The notes beneath the pieces were generated by a model, which made no database searches, was not told the DNA's origin, and saw only the letters and a list, made by a program, of their open reading frames with translations. This document shows, piece by piece, positions 19,498 through 27,645 of a stretch of 64,000 nt of DNA. Source of the stretch: Streptomyces sp. NBC_00708 (lineage in GTDB: Bacteria; Actinomycetota; Actinomycetes; Streptomycetales; Streptomycetaceae); assembly GCA_036226585.1 (NCBI GenBank), contig CP108997.1, positions 4,402,001 to 4,466,000 on the forward strand, read 5' to 3'. Each line of letters begins with the position of its first letter. The first letter of the stretch is position 1. The position numbers were made by a program, and so were the translations under genes.

Positions 19498-20511
19498 ATG
19501 GCCTCTGAACGTCCCCGTGTGCTCTCCGGAATCCAGCCCACCTCCGGCTCGTTCCACCTCGGCAACTACCTCGGCGCGGTCCGCCAGTGGGTGGCGCTGC
19601 AGGAGTCCCACGACGCCTTCTACATGGTGGTCGACCTGCACGCGATCACCGTCGCCCAGGACCCCGCGCAGCTGCGGGCCAACACCCGCCTCGCTGTCGC
19701 GCAGCTGCTCGCCGCCGGGCTCGACCCCGAGCGCTGCACGCTGTTCGTCCAGAGCCATGTGCCCGAGCACGCCCAGCTGGGCTGGGTGATGAACTGCCTG
19801 GCCGGGTTCGGCGAGGCGTCCCGGATGACGCAGTTCAAGGACAAGTCCGCCCGGCACGGCGCCGACCGGACCACGGTCGGCCTGTTCACCTATCCGATGC
19901 TGATGGTCGCCGACATCCTGCTCTACCAGGCCGACGAGGTCCCGGTGGGCGAGGACCAGCGCCAGCACCTGGAGCTGACGCGCAACCTCGCCGAGCGGTT
20001 CAACGCCACCTACGGCGACACCTTCACCGTCCCGGACCCGTACATCCTCAAGGAGACGGCGAAGATCTACGACCTCCAGGACCCGTCGTCGAAGATGAGC
20101 AAGTCGACGGCGAACCCGAAGGGCCTGATCAACCTCCTCGACGAGCCGAAGACCACCGCCAAGAAGGTGAAGAGCGCCGTCACCGACACCGACACGGTGA
20201 TCCGCTTCGACCGGGCGGAGAAGCCGGGCGTCAGCAACCTGCTGACCATCTACTCGACGCTCACCGGTGCGTCGGTGCCGGAGCTGGAACAGAAGTACGA
20301 CGGCAAGGGCTACGGTGCGCTGAAGACGGACCTCGCCGAGGTCATGGTCGACTTCGTCACACCCTTCCGCACCCGCGCCCAGGAATATCTGGACGACACG
20401 GAGACGCTGGACTCCATCCTGGCCGAGGGCGCGGAGAAGGCGCGGGCCGTGGCCGCCGAGACCCTGGCGCTGACCTACGACCGGATGGGCCTTCTGCCGG
20501 CGAAGCACTGA
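19498..20511 (+). CDS. trpS: tryptophan--tRNA ligase
   Basis: A 337-residue class Ic aminoacyl-tRNA synthetase. The HIGH-equivalent is [11 protein letters not shown] near residue 17, and the KMSKS loop is SSKMSKST near residue 200. Tryptophan-pocket residues ([25 protein letters not shown]) are present. ATG 19498 has no clear SD; GACAAT just upstream could be a -10, suggesting a leaderless or near-leaderless mRNA. Streptomyces often carry a second, drug-resistant TrpS; this one looks like the housekeeping form. Confidence 0.95.
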   Translation: MASERPRVLSGIQPTSGSFHLGNYLGAVRQWVALQESHDAFYMVVDLHAITVAQDPAQLRANTRLAVAQLLAAGLDPERCTLFVQSHVPEHAQLGWVMNCLAGFGEASRMTQFKDKSARHGADRTTVGLFTYPMLMVADILLYQADEVPVGEDQRQHLELTRNLAERFNATYGDTFTVPDPYILKETAKIYDLQDPSSKMSKSTANPKGLINLLDEPKTTAKKVKSAVTDTDTVIRFDRAEKPGVSNLLTIYSTLTGASVPELEQKYDGKGYGALKTDLAEVMVDFVTPFRTRAQEYLDDTETLDSILAEGAEKARAVAAETLALTYDRMGLLPAKH

Positions 20512-20617
20512 GTCCAAGGACCCTGGCGGCGAGGCACTCGCAGGCGGCACACTTGCGGCGTGAAGCCTGTGGCCGTCCGTGGCTGAAAACAGACCACCGA
20601 GGATTGAGGAGAACGAT

Positions 20618-21208
20618 GTGGGGACCGTAACGCTCGGCGTTTCGATCGCGGTCCCGGAGCCCTACGGCAGCCTGCTCCAGGAGCGGCGCGCGAGCTTCGG
20701 GGACCCTGCCGCACACGGCATTCCCACCCACGTCACCCTCCTGCCGCCGACCGAGGCGGACGCGGCCCGGCTGCCGGCGATCGAGGCGCATCTCGCCTCG
20801 ATCGCGACCGGCAGCCGTCCCTTCCCGATGCGGCTGTCCGGCACGGGCACCTTCCGCCCGCTCTCGCCGGTGGTCTTCGTCCAGGTCGTGGAGGGCGCCT
20901 CGGCCTGCTCCTGGCTCCAGAAGCGGGTCCGGGACGCCTCCGGGCCGCTGGTGCGCGAGCTCCAGTTCCCGTACCACCCGCACGTCACCGTGGCGCACGG
21001 CATCACCGAGGCGGCGATGGACCGTGCCTACGCCGAGCTCGCCGACTACGAGGCGTCCTGGACCTGCGGCGCCTTCGCCCTGTACGAGCAGGGCCCCGAC
21101 CTGGTCTGGCGCAAGATCAACGAGTTCCCGTTCGGAGCGGGCGGAGCCGGACCCGCCGTCCCCGCCCAGAGCGGCAGCTCCCTGGACGAGCCCTCGCTCC
21201 ACCCGTAA
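20618..21208 (+). CDS. 2'-5' RNA ligase / phosphoesterase family protein
   Basis: A 196-residue member of the 2H phosphoesterase superfamily with both HxTx motifs (THVTLLPP near residue 37 and PHVTVAHG near residue 128). It may act on cyclic phosphodiester ends of RNA or on nucleotides; the substrate is unknown. GTG 20618 has a strong TGAGGAGA upstream and is preferred over GTG 20579. It lies 106 bp after trpS and may be cotranscribed. The C-terminal ~25 residues are a Pro/Ser-rich tail. Confidence 0.85.
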   Translation: MGTVTLGVSIAVPEPYGSLLQERRASFGDPAAHGIPTHVTLLPPTEADAARLPAIEAHLASIATGSRPFPMRLSGTGTFRPLSPVVFVQVVEGASACSWLQKRVRDASGPLVRELQFPYHPHVTVAHGITEAAMDRAYAELADYEASWTCGAFALYEQGPDLVWRKINEFPFGAGGAGPAVPAQSGSSLDEPSLHP

Positions 21209-21226
21209 AGGGGCCCCGCCCGCCGC

Positions 21227-22015
21227 TCAGACCGGCAGGCGGCGGAAGAGCGGCCTCGGCACGTGCCGCAGCGCCGACATCACCGCGCGCAGCGCCCCCG
21301 GCACCCACACCGTCTCCGAACGACGCCGCAGCCCCGTCACGATCGCGTCCGCCACCGCACCCGGCGTCGTGACCAGCGGCGTCCGGGTGAACGGGATCGT
21401 CGCGAGCGGCCCCCCGGCCCTCCGGACCGCCGCCCCGTCCGGGACCACGGGACCGGGGCGCACGACCATCACATGCACCCCCGTGCCGTGCAGCGCGTCC
21501 CCGAGGCCCTGGGTGAACACGTCCAGGCCCGCCTTGCTCGACCCGTAGATGAAGTCCGCGCGCCGGGCCCGCTCACCGGCCACCGAGGACAGCACCACCA
21601 GCGAACCGTGCCCCTGCGCCTGGAGCGCACCCGCGCACACCAGCCCGGCGGAGACCGCGCCGGTGTAGTTCGTCTGCGCGACCCGGACCGCCGCGAGCGG
21701 TTCCTCCTCGTCGCGCTCCTGGTCGCCCGGGATGCCGAAGGCGAGGAGCACCATGTCGATGTCGCCCTCGGTGAAGATCTTGCCCAGGACCGTCTCGTGG
21801 GACTCGGTGTCCAGCGCGTCGAACGCCACCGTCTGCACGTACGCCCCCCGGTGGCGCAGGTCCTCCGCGGCGGCCTCCAGGGCGGGCGAGGGCCGGCCGG
21901 CCAGCCAGACCGTGCGGGTGCGGTGGGCGATCAGGCGGCGAGCGGTGGCGAGCCCGATCTCCGACGTGCCGCCGAGGACGAGCAGGGACTGCGGGGCACC
22001 GAAGGCATCCTTCAC
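21227..22015 (-). CDS. DprE2-like SDR reductase
   Basis: A 262-residue short-chain dehydrogenase. The NAD(P) loop is LLVLGGTSEIGLATARRL, and the catalytic Ser and YxxxK are in VVLSSVAGERARRADFIYGSSK. It resembles DprE2, which reduces decaprenylphospho-2-keto-ribose to decaprenylphospho-arabinose in mycobacteria. GTG 22015 has AGGAG 8 bp upstream. It lies 30 bp after the DprE1-like gene, forming the usual two-subunit epimerase pair. Streptomyces walls lack mycobacterial arabinogalactan, so the arabinose acceptor here is unknown. Confidence 0.83.
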   Translation of the reverse strand: MKDAFGAPQSLLVLGGTSEIGLATARRLIAHRTRTVWLAGRPSPALEAAAEDLRHRGAYVQTVAFDALDTESHETVLGKIFTEGDIDMVLLAFGIPGDQERDEEEPLAAVRVAQTNYTGAVSAGLVCAGALQAQGHGSLVVLSSVAGERARRADFIYGSSKAGLDVFTQGLGDALHGTGVHVMVVRPGPVVPDGAAVRRAGGPLATIPFTRTPLVTTPGAVADAIVTGLRRRSETVWVPGALRAVMSALRHVPRPLFRRLPV

Positions 22016-22045
22016 GGGAACGCTCCTAGGAGGGGAAGAGGGGGT

Positions 22046-23389
22046 CTACAGCGACAGCCGGCGGGACAGGTCCGAGCGGAACGCCCCGTTCGGGTCCAGC
22101 TCGGCCCGCAGCGCCCGGAAGTCGGGCAGCCGCGGGTACATCGCGGCGAGCGCGCCGGGGCGCAGCCGGGAGTCCTCCGTCAGAGAGACCCGGCCGCCCG
22201 CCGCCGCCACCTCCTCGTCCAGGGAGTCGAGGAAGCGGGCGAGCCGAGGCAGGCCGGCCGGCAGATCGAGGGCGAGGTTCCAGCCGGGCGCGGGGAAGGA
22301 GAGCCAGCCGGAACCGCCCTCGCCGCACCGCCTGAGCACGGCCCGGAACGAGGGACAGCGGCTGCGGGCGATCCGCCCGACGATCCGGCGCAGGGTCTCC
22401 TCCTGCCCGTGCCCGACCAGGAACGCGTAGTGCACCCGGCCGCCGGTGGGGGAGACGCGGTTGCTGTGGGGCGTGGCGTCCAGGGCGCGGAAGAAGGCGG
22501 CGAGCGACTGGAGTTCGCCGGTGCGGGACCGGGGCGCGGAGCGGTAGCCGATCTCGTTGAGCGCGGCGGCGGACACCCGCCCGAACAGGCCCGACAGGAA
22601 CGGGAGGGCGGCGGGCCCGCGCGCCGGGCGGAGCGCGAGCGCGGTGCGCCGGGCGTGCGCGGGGAGCGCGTGCACCGGGACATGGCCCGCCCGGACCAGC
22701 ACACCGCGCCCGGTGGCCCGGCCCCGGGCGGTGAGGTCGATCCTGGCGTACTCGTAGGGGCGGTGGCCGCCGCGCGTCATCCGGGCCAGCAGGTCGTCGA
22801 GGCCGCTCGCCCGCTCGGTGTCGACCGCCATCAGGGAGGTGGTGACGGGGCGGAACCGGAGGGTGGCCGAGAGGATCACCCCGGTCAGGCCCAGCCCGCC
22901 GGCGGTCGCGTCGAAGAGGGGGGTGCCGGGGCGGACCGTACGCACCTCGCCGTCCGCGGTGAGCAGCGTGAACTCCGTGACGTGGCGGGAGAAGGAGCCG
23001 GCCGCGCGGTGGTTGTCGCCGTGGGCGTCGGAGCCGATCGCGCCGCCCACCGTGACGTACCGCCCGCCGGGCACCACCGGCAGGAACCAGCCGAGCGGCA
23101 GCATCACCTCGCGCAGCCGGTGCAGGGTCGTGCCCGCGTCGCACACCACCAGGCCGGCCGCCGCGTCGATCGCCCGGACGCGGTCCAGGGCCGTCATGTC
23201 GAGCACCGAACCCCCGGCGTTCTGCGCCGCGTCGCCGTGCGCCCGGCCCAGGCCCCGGGCGATCGAACCGCGCGGCCCGCAGCCCAGCACGGTCGCCGCG
23301 GCCTCCTCGTAACTACGGGGGCGGAAACGCAGCGCGGTCGTCGGGGCGGTGCGGCCCCAGCCGGTCAGGGACACGGTGTCGACAGACAT
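22046..23389 (-). CDS. DprE1-like FAD-dependent oxidoreductase
   Basis: A 447-residue VAO-type flavoprotein. The FAD-binding part has GSIARGLGRAHGDAAQNAGGSVLDM near residue 41, and VPGGRYVTVGGAIGSDAHGDNH near residue 108. The C-terminal half resembles the D-arabinono-lactone oxidase / DprE1 fold (LSFPAPGWNLALDLP, AMYPRLPDF). It would oxidise decaprenylphosphoryl-ribose to the 2-keto form, which the next gene reduces. At the position of the benzothiazinone-target Cys of mycobacterial DprE1 it has Ala (WNLALD). The conserved Lys of the KDSR segment appears as Glu (TEDSR). ATG 23389 has no clear SD. Confidence 0.83.
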   Translation of the reverse strand: MSVDTVSLTGWGRTAPTTALRFRPRSYEEAAATVLGCGPRGSIARGLGRAHGDAAQNAGGSVLDMTALDRVRAIDAAAGLVVCDAGTTLHRLREVMLPLGWFLPVVPGGRYVTVGGAIGSDAHGDNHRAAGSFSRHVTEFTLLTADGEVRTVRPGTPLFDATAGGLGLTGVILSATLRFRPVTTSLMAVDTERASGLDDLLARMTRGGHRPYEYARIDLTARGRATGRGVLVRAGHVPVHALPAHARRTALALRPARGPAALPFLSGLFGRVSAAALNEIGYRSAPRSRTGELQSLAAFFRALDATPHSNRVSPTGGRVHYAFLVGHGQEETLRRIVGRIARSRCPSFRAVLRRCGEGGSGWLSFPAPGWNLALDLPAGLPRLARFLDSLDEEVAAAGGRVSLTEDSRLRPGALAAMYPRLPDFRALRAELDPNGAFRSDLSRRLSL

Positions 23390-23529
23390 GAGGGTGACCG
23401 TATCGCCCGGGATAACACCTTTGAGGGATTTGTTACAACACTCACCGAAATGGGTGATTGAAGCTCCGTCATCTCCTCCACCCCGCACCGGATTTCGGTT
23501 TTCCCGGCCCCGAGGGGTAGTCGTGATCC

Positions 23530-24486
23530 ATGGACTGGCTGAAAAAACTCCCCGTCATCGGGCCACTCGTCTCCCGGCTGATGGAGACGCACGCGTGGCG
23601 CAGTTACGAGACGCTGGTGCGGGTCCACTGGACCCGGCTCGCCGCGGCGATCACGTTCATCAGCTTCCTCGCCCTCTTCCCGCTGATCGCGGTCGGCGCG
23701 GCGATCGGCGCCGCGCTGCTCACCGACAAGCAGCTGGACAAGATCGAGGACAAGCTCGCCGAGCAGGTGCCCGGCATCTCCGACCAGCTCGGCATCGACG
23801 GCCTGGTCGCCCACGCGGGGACGATCGGTCTGGTGGCCGGTGCGCTGCTGCTCTTCACCGGTATCGGCTGGGTCGGCTCGATGCGGGACTGTCTGCGCGC
23901 GGTCTGGGAGCGGGACGACCTGGACGAGGGCAATCCGGTCGTCCGCAAACTCAAGGACGCCGGGGTGCTGTTCGGCCTGGGCGGCGCCGCGCTGGTGACC
24001 TTCGCGATCTCCTCGGTCGGCTCGGTGGCCATCGGCCGGGTCGCCGACCTGCTCAACATCCCGGAGAACGGGGCGGGCGGGGTGCTGCTGCGGATCGCCG
24101 CCCTGCTGGTGGGGGTGGCCGCCGACTTCCTGCTGCTGCTCTATCTGCTGACGCTGCTGCCCGGCGTCGAACCGCCGCGCCGCCGGCTCGTCGTGGCCGC
24201 GCTGGTGGGCGCGGTCGGCTTCGAACTGCTCAAGCTGCTGCTCGGCAGCTATATGCGGGGCGTCGCGTCCAAGAGCATGTACGGGGCCTTCGGGGTGCCG
24301 ATCGCCCTGCTGCTGTGGATCAACTTCACGGCCAAGCTGCTGCTGTTCTGCGCCGCCTGGACGGCGACGCCGAGCAAGGAGGACGACCCGGCGGTGGACG
24401 CGGAGGAGGACCCCGCGCCCGCCGCCCGGCGCGTCACGGGCGAGGACGGCGACGCATCAGGTCCGGCAGCGGCCAGCGCCGGTTGA
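23530..24486 (+). CDS. YihY/virulence factor BrkB family membrane protein
   Basis: A 318-residue protein with six hydrophobic segments (for example AAAITFISFLALFPLIAVGAAIG, AALLVGVAADFLLLLYLLTLLPG). The family hallmarks are SYETLVRVHWTRLAAAITF near the start and YGAFGVPIALLLWINFTAKLLLFCAAW near the end. YihY proteins are conserved inner-membrane proteins of uncertain role, once misnamed RNase BN. Its last 53 bp overlap the convergent carboxypeptidase gene. The acidic Ala-rich tail beyond ~290 is not part of the family core. Confidence 0.9.
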   Translation: MDWLKKLPVIGPLVSRLMETHAWRSYETLVRVHWTRLAAAITFISFLALFPLIAVGAAIGAALLTDKQLDKIEDKLAEQVPGISDQLGIDGLVAHAGTIGLVAGALLLFTGIGWVGSMRDCLRAVWERDDLDEGNPVVRKLKDAGVLFGLGGAALVTFAISSVGSVAIGRVADLLNIPENGAGGVLLRIAALLVGVAADFLLLLYLLTLLPGVEPPRRRLVVAALVGAVGFELLKLLLGSYMRGVASKSMYGAFGVPIALLLWINFTAKLLLFCAAWTATPSKEDDPAVDAEEDPAPAARRVTGEDGDASGPAAASAG

Positions 24487-25708
24487 CCAGGAACACCCCG
24501 CCGGCCAGCAGGACCAGCACGCCGCCGGCGATGCCCAGCGCGATCCCGGCCCCGCTGGAGCCGTCGGTGGCTGCCGCCGCCTGCGCGGCCCGGTCGGGAC
24601 CGTGGTCGCCCTTGCCGCCGGCCGGTGTGCCCGCCTCGGCGCCCTTGCCGGCGCCCTCGGTGTCCGAGCCCTCGCCGACGACCGCGGACTTCGGCGGGAC
24701 CAGCTCACCGACCGGGGTCACCTTGCTGTGCGCGGCGAACCCCCAGTCCAGGAGCCGGGCCGCCTCCTTGTAGACCGCGTGCGTCTCGTCGGAGGACGGG
24801 TTCATCACGGTGACGAGGAGGACCTTGCCGTCGCGCTCGGCGACACCGGTGAAGGTGTTGCCGGCGTGCGTCGTGTAGCCGTTCTTGACGCCGGCGATGC
24901 CCTTGTACGCGGTGACGCCGTCGGCCCCGGTGAGCAGCCGGTTGGTGTTCTGGATGCCGAAGGTCTCGCGCTTCTTGCCCTTCTTCTTCTCACCGGGGAA
25001 CTGCGCGGTGGCGGTCGAGCAGTACTCCCGGAAGTCCGCGTTCTGCAGTCCGTCGCGGGCGAAGAGCGAGAGGTCGTACGCGCTGGAGACCTGTTCGGGC
25101 GCGTCGTACCCGTCGGGCGACACCACGTTCGTGTCCAGCGCCTGGAGCTCCACCGCGCGGTCCCGCATCGCCTGGACGGTCTTCGGGACGCCGCCGTACA
25201 TCGAGGCCAGCACGTGCACCGCGTCGTTCCCCGAACGCAGGAAGACCCCGAGCCACAGGTCGTGCACCGTGTAGCTGAGGTCCTCCTTGATCCCCACCAG
25301 GCTGCTGCCCTCACCGAGATCGGCGAGGTCCTCGTCCTTGACCGTGTACTCCCGCGTCTTCGGCTGGAGCGCCGGATCGTCCAGCAGGGTGTCCGCGAAG
25401 AGCATCTTCAGCGTGGACGCCGGGGGCAGCCGCCAGTGGGCGTTGTGCGCGGCGAGTACCTTGCCGCTCTCCGCGTCCGAGACCATCCACGACCGGCCCG
25501 TCAGGTCCTTGGGCAGCACCGGGGCACCTGCCATGAGATTGACCTGGGTGCCGGACCGCCCCAGCTGTGCGCCCCCGACCTGCGACATGTTCGAGGGAGG
25601 CTTGGGGGCGTCGTCGTCCCCGCCCGCCGCGGAGGCGGGCGTCACGACAAAAGCGGACAGCAGGGCGGCAGAGGTGACCGCCAACGCGGCCTTCTTGAGA
25701 GCTGGCAC
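24434..25708 (-). CDS. D-alanyl-D-alanine carboxypeptidase (PBP5/DacA type)
   Basis: A 424-residue exported penicillin-binding protein that trims peptidoglycan stem peptides. The signal sequence is at residues ~1-30 (ALAVTSAALLSAFVVTPASAA). The active-site triads are SxxK in PPASTLKML, SGN in FLRSGNDAVH, and KNG in GVKNGYTTHAG, where most family members have KTG. A C-terminal membrane anchor follows (ALGIAGGVLVLLAGGVFLV) with an Arg-rich tail. GTG 25708 gives the signal peptide but lacks an SD. The 3' end overlaps the YihY gene by 53 bp on the opposite strand. Confidence 0.92.
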   Translation of the reverse strand: MPALKKAALAVTSAALLSAFVVTPASAAGGDDDAPKPPSNMSQVGGAQLGRSGTQVNLMAGAPVLPKDLTGRSWMVSDAESGKVLAAHNAHWRLPPASTLKMLFADTLLDDPALQPKTREYTVKDEDLADLGEGSSLVGIKEDLSYTVHDLWLGVFLRSGNDAVHVLASMYGGVPKTVQAMRDRAVELQALDTNVVSPDGYDAPEQVSSAYDLSLFARDGLQNADFREYCSTATAQFPGEKKKGKKRETFGIQNTNRLLTGADGVTAYKGIAGVKNGYTTHAGNTFTGVAERDGKVLLVTVMNPSSDETHAVYKEAARLLDWGFAAHSKVTPVGELVPPKSAVVGEGSDTEGAGKGAEAGTPAGGKGDHGPDRAAQAAAATDGSSGAGIALGIAGGVLVLLAGGVFLVNRRWPLPDLMRRRPRP

Positions 25709-25818
25709 GGTCGAAAACGTACATGCAGTTGATGTGAATATATGTATCGACGTCGTGACCCGCCGTGTGGACCGCCGGGACGGACCACCCCGCCCGAGCC
25801 ACCCGGAGCGCGGCGGCG

Positions 25819-25824
25819 ATACTG
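25819..25824 (+). promoter_or_regulatory. probable -10 of a leaderless gene
   Basis: GATACT ends 5 bp before ATG 25830, which has no ribosome site. This is the usual spacing for a leaderless Streptomyces transcript. Confidence 0.45.
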
Positions 25825-25829
25825 AAGCC

Positions 25830-26075
25830 ATGAAGCTCAGCCGCCCGGTGTCCTGGTTCCTGCTCGCCTTCGGGGCGTGGTCGTGGGTCATCTGGGTCAC
25901 CTTCGCTAAAAACTTGTGGAAGGACGGCAGCGGCCTCGCCTTCGACGACGCCGGTGACCCGACCGCGTACTTCTGGGTGCATCTGCTGCTCGCCATCACG
26001 TCCTTTCTTCTGGGGACGGCCGTGGGATGGATCGGGTTCCGGGGCGTCAGGGCCCTGCGCACCGAGAAGGCTTGA
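25830..26075 (+). CDS. SCO4848 family small membrane protein
   Basis: An 81-residue protein with two membrane helices (VSWFLLAFGAWSWVIWVTFA and WVHLLLAITSFLLGTAVGWIGF) joined by a Lys/Asp loop. The family name is from recall of Streptomyces annotation; no function is known. Its position between the carboxypeptidase and the metallophosphoesterase is conserved in the genus as I remember it. Confidence 0.8.
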   Translation: MKLSRPVSWFLLAFGAWSWVIWVTFAKNLWKDGSGLAFDDAGDPTAYFWVHLLLAITSFLLGTAVGWIGFRGVRALRTEKA

Positions 26076-26140
26076 AAGCGTCGACCCCGTCCGTGGGTCG
26101 AATCGGGCGATACATGGGCGAACGGGGCTAAGGGGCAGCC

Positions 26141-27424
26141 GTGCGGATCGTGGGGTTCACTGTGGTGGCGGTCGCGGTGCTCGCGCTGCTCGTGGCCGTC
26201 CACCGCTATGTGTGGCGCCGGTTCGTCGGTGACACCACGACACCCGGCAGCCCATGGCGCAGGGCCGGCACGATCGCCGCGTACGTCCTGCCGCTCCTCA
26301 GCGTCGGCGCCCTGGTCTCCGGCCGTGCGGGTGCGCCCTTCCGGATCCAGCAGGTGCTGGCCTGGCCGGGGTTCCTCTGGCTGGCCGCGCTGCTCTATCT
26401 GACGCTCGCGCTGCTGGTGGGCGAGGCCGTACGTCCGTTGCTGCGCCGGTGGCTCGCGCGCCGGGCGACCGCCGCCCGGGAGCCCGAACCGGAACCCGCG
26501 CCCGTCTCCGTGCCCGCGTCCGCCCCGGAGGCCGCGCCCGTGACGGAGCCGGCCCCCGGACCCGTACCGGAACCCGCCCGCGGGTCCGCCCCCGGCGACC
26601 CGTCGCGGCGGCTGTTCGTGGCGCGGGCCGTCGGGGGCGCCGCCGCGGTCGCCGGGCTCGGGACCGTCGGCTACGGGACGTACGGGGTGCTGCGCGGGCC
26701 CCGGGTGAAACGGGTCACCGTGCCGCTCGCCCGGCTGCCCCGGTCCGCGCACGGATTCCGGATCGCCGTCGTCAGCGATATTCACCTGGGCCCGATCCTG
26801 GGCCGGTCCCATACGCAACGGATCGTGGACGCCGTCAACCGTACGCAGCCCGATCTCATCGCGGTCGTCGGTGATCTGGTCGACGGATCGGTGGACGATC
26901 TCGGTCCGGCCGCCGAACCGCTCGCCGCTCTCCGTGCCCGGCACGGCGCGTTCTTTGTCACCGGCAATCACGAGTACTACTCCGGTGCGGCCCAATGGGT
27001 TGATCACGTAAGGGAATTGGGGCTGCATCCGCTGGAGAACGCCCGGGTGGAGACCGGCGGTTTCGATCTCGCCGGGGTCAATGACATCGGTGGCGAGAGC
27101 GAAGGGCAGGGCCCGGATTTCGCCCGCGCCCTCGGCGACCGTGATCCCGGCCGCGCGGCCGTGCTCCTGGCCCACCAGCCGGTGGTCATCGACGAGGCCG
27201 TCGAATACGGCGTCGACCTGCAGCTCTCCGGGCACACCCACGGCGGCCAGCTCTGGCCGGGCAACTACATCGCGGAGCTGTCGAATCCCACGGTCGCCGG
27301 ACTCGAACGCTACGGCGACACCCAGCTCTACGTCACACGCGGCGCCGGTGCCTGGGGTCCGCCCGTGCGCGTCGGAGCACCCTCCGACATCACCGTCGTC
27401 GAGCTCGCGTCCCGGCAGGCCTAA
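26141..27424 (+). CDS. membrane-anchored metallophosphoesterase
   Basis: A 427-residue protein. Three N-terminal hydrophobic segments (residues ~1-100) are followed by a Pro/Glu/Ala linker and another short hydrophobic stretch (AVGGAAAVAGLGTVGYG). Residues ~205-420 are a calcineurin-like phosphoesterase domain with all metal motifs: VVSDIHLG, VVGDLVDG, TGNHEYY and LSGHTHGGQLWPG. It resembles YkuE/YaeI-type UDP-sugar or phospholipid phosphodiesterases; the substrate is not predictable. GTG 26141 has AAGGGGC upstream. It acts at the membrane, with the catalytic domain probably outside. Confidence 0.9.
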   Translation: MRIVGFTVVAVAVLALLVAVHRYVWRRFVGDTTTPGSPWRRAGTIAAYVLPLLSVGALVSGRAGAPFRIQQVLAWPGFLWLAALLYLTLALLVGEAVRPLLRRWLARRATAAREPEPEPAPVSVPASAPEAAPVTEPAPGPVPEPARGSAPGDPSRRLFVARAVGGAAAVAGLGTVGYGTYGVLRGPRVKRVTVPLARLPRSAHGFRIAVVSDIHLGPILGRSHTQRIVDAVNRTQPDLIAVVGDLVDGSVDDLGPAAEPLAALRARHGAFFVTGNHEYYSGAAQWVDHVRELGLHPLENARVETGGFDLAGVNDIGGESEGQGPDFARALGDRDPGRAAVLLAHQPVVIDEAVEYGVDLQLSGHTHGGQLWPGNYIAELSNPTVAGLERYGDTQLYVTRGAGAWGPPVRVGAPSDITVVELASRQA

Positions 27425-27645
27425 GCACCTCCGCGGACGTTCCGAATGGCTGATCGGGTGACCGGTGGTGAACCCTCTGTATTCGAGGTAACAGGCAGAA
27501 GGTTTCGACTGACCAACAATTGACTGTGAGCCTCTGATCTCCCCTTCCAGATGTGAAAATCGTGTGATTGGCTGAGCGTGAACGTGCGGTGATCTGCGTA
27601 TCTGAGCGCGACACCGAGGTGGGGCAGTTAAGGGAGAGCACGTCA

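Noticed and set aside
21209..21226. Terminator between the 2'-5' ligase and DprE2-like genes
   Set aside because: The G/C-rich stretch does not form a stem of more than a few consecutive pairs.
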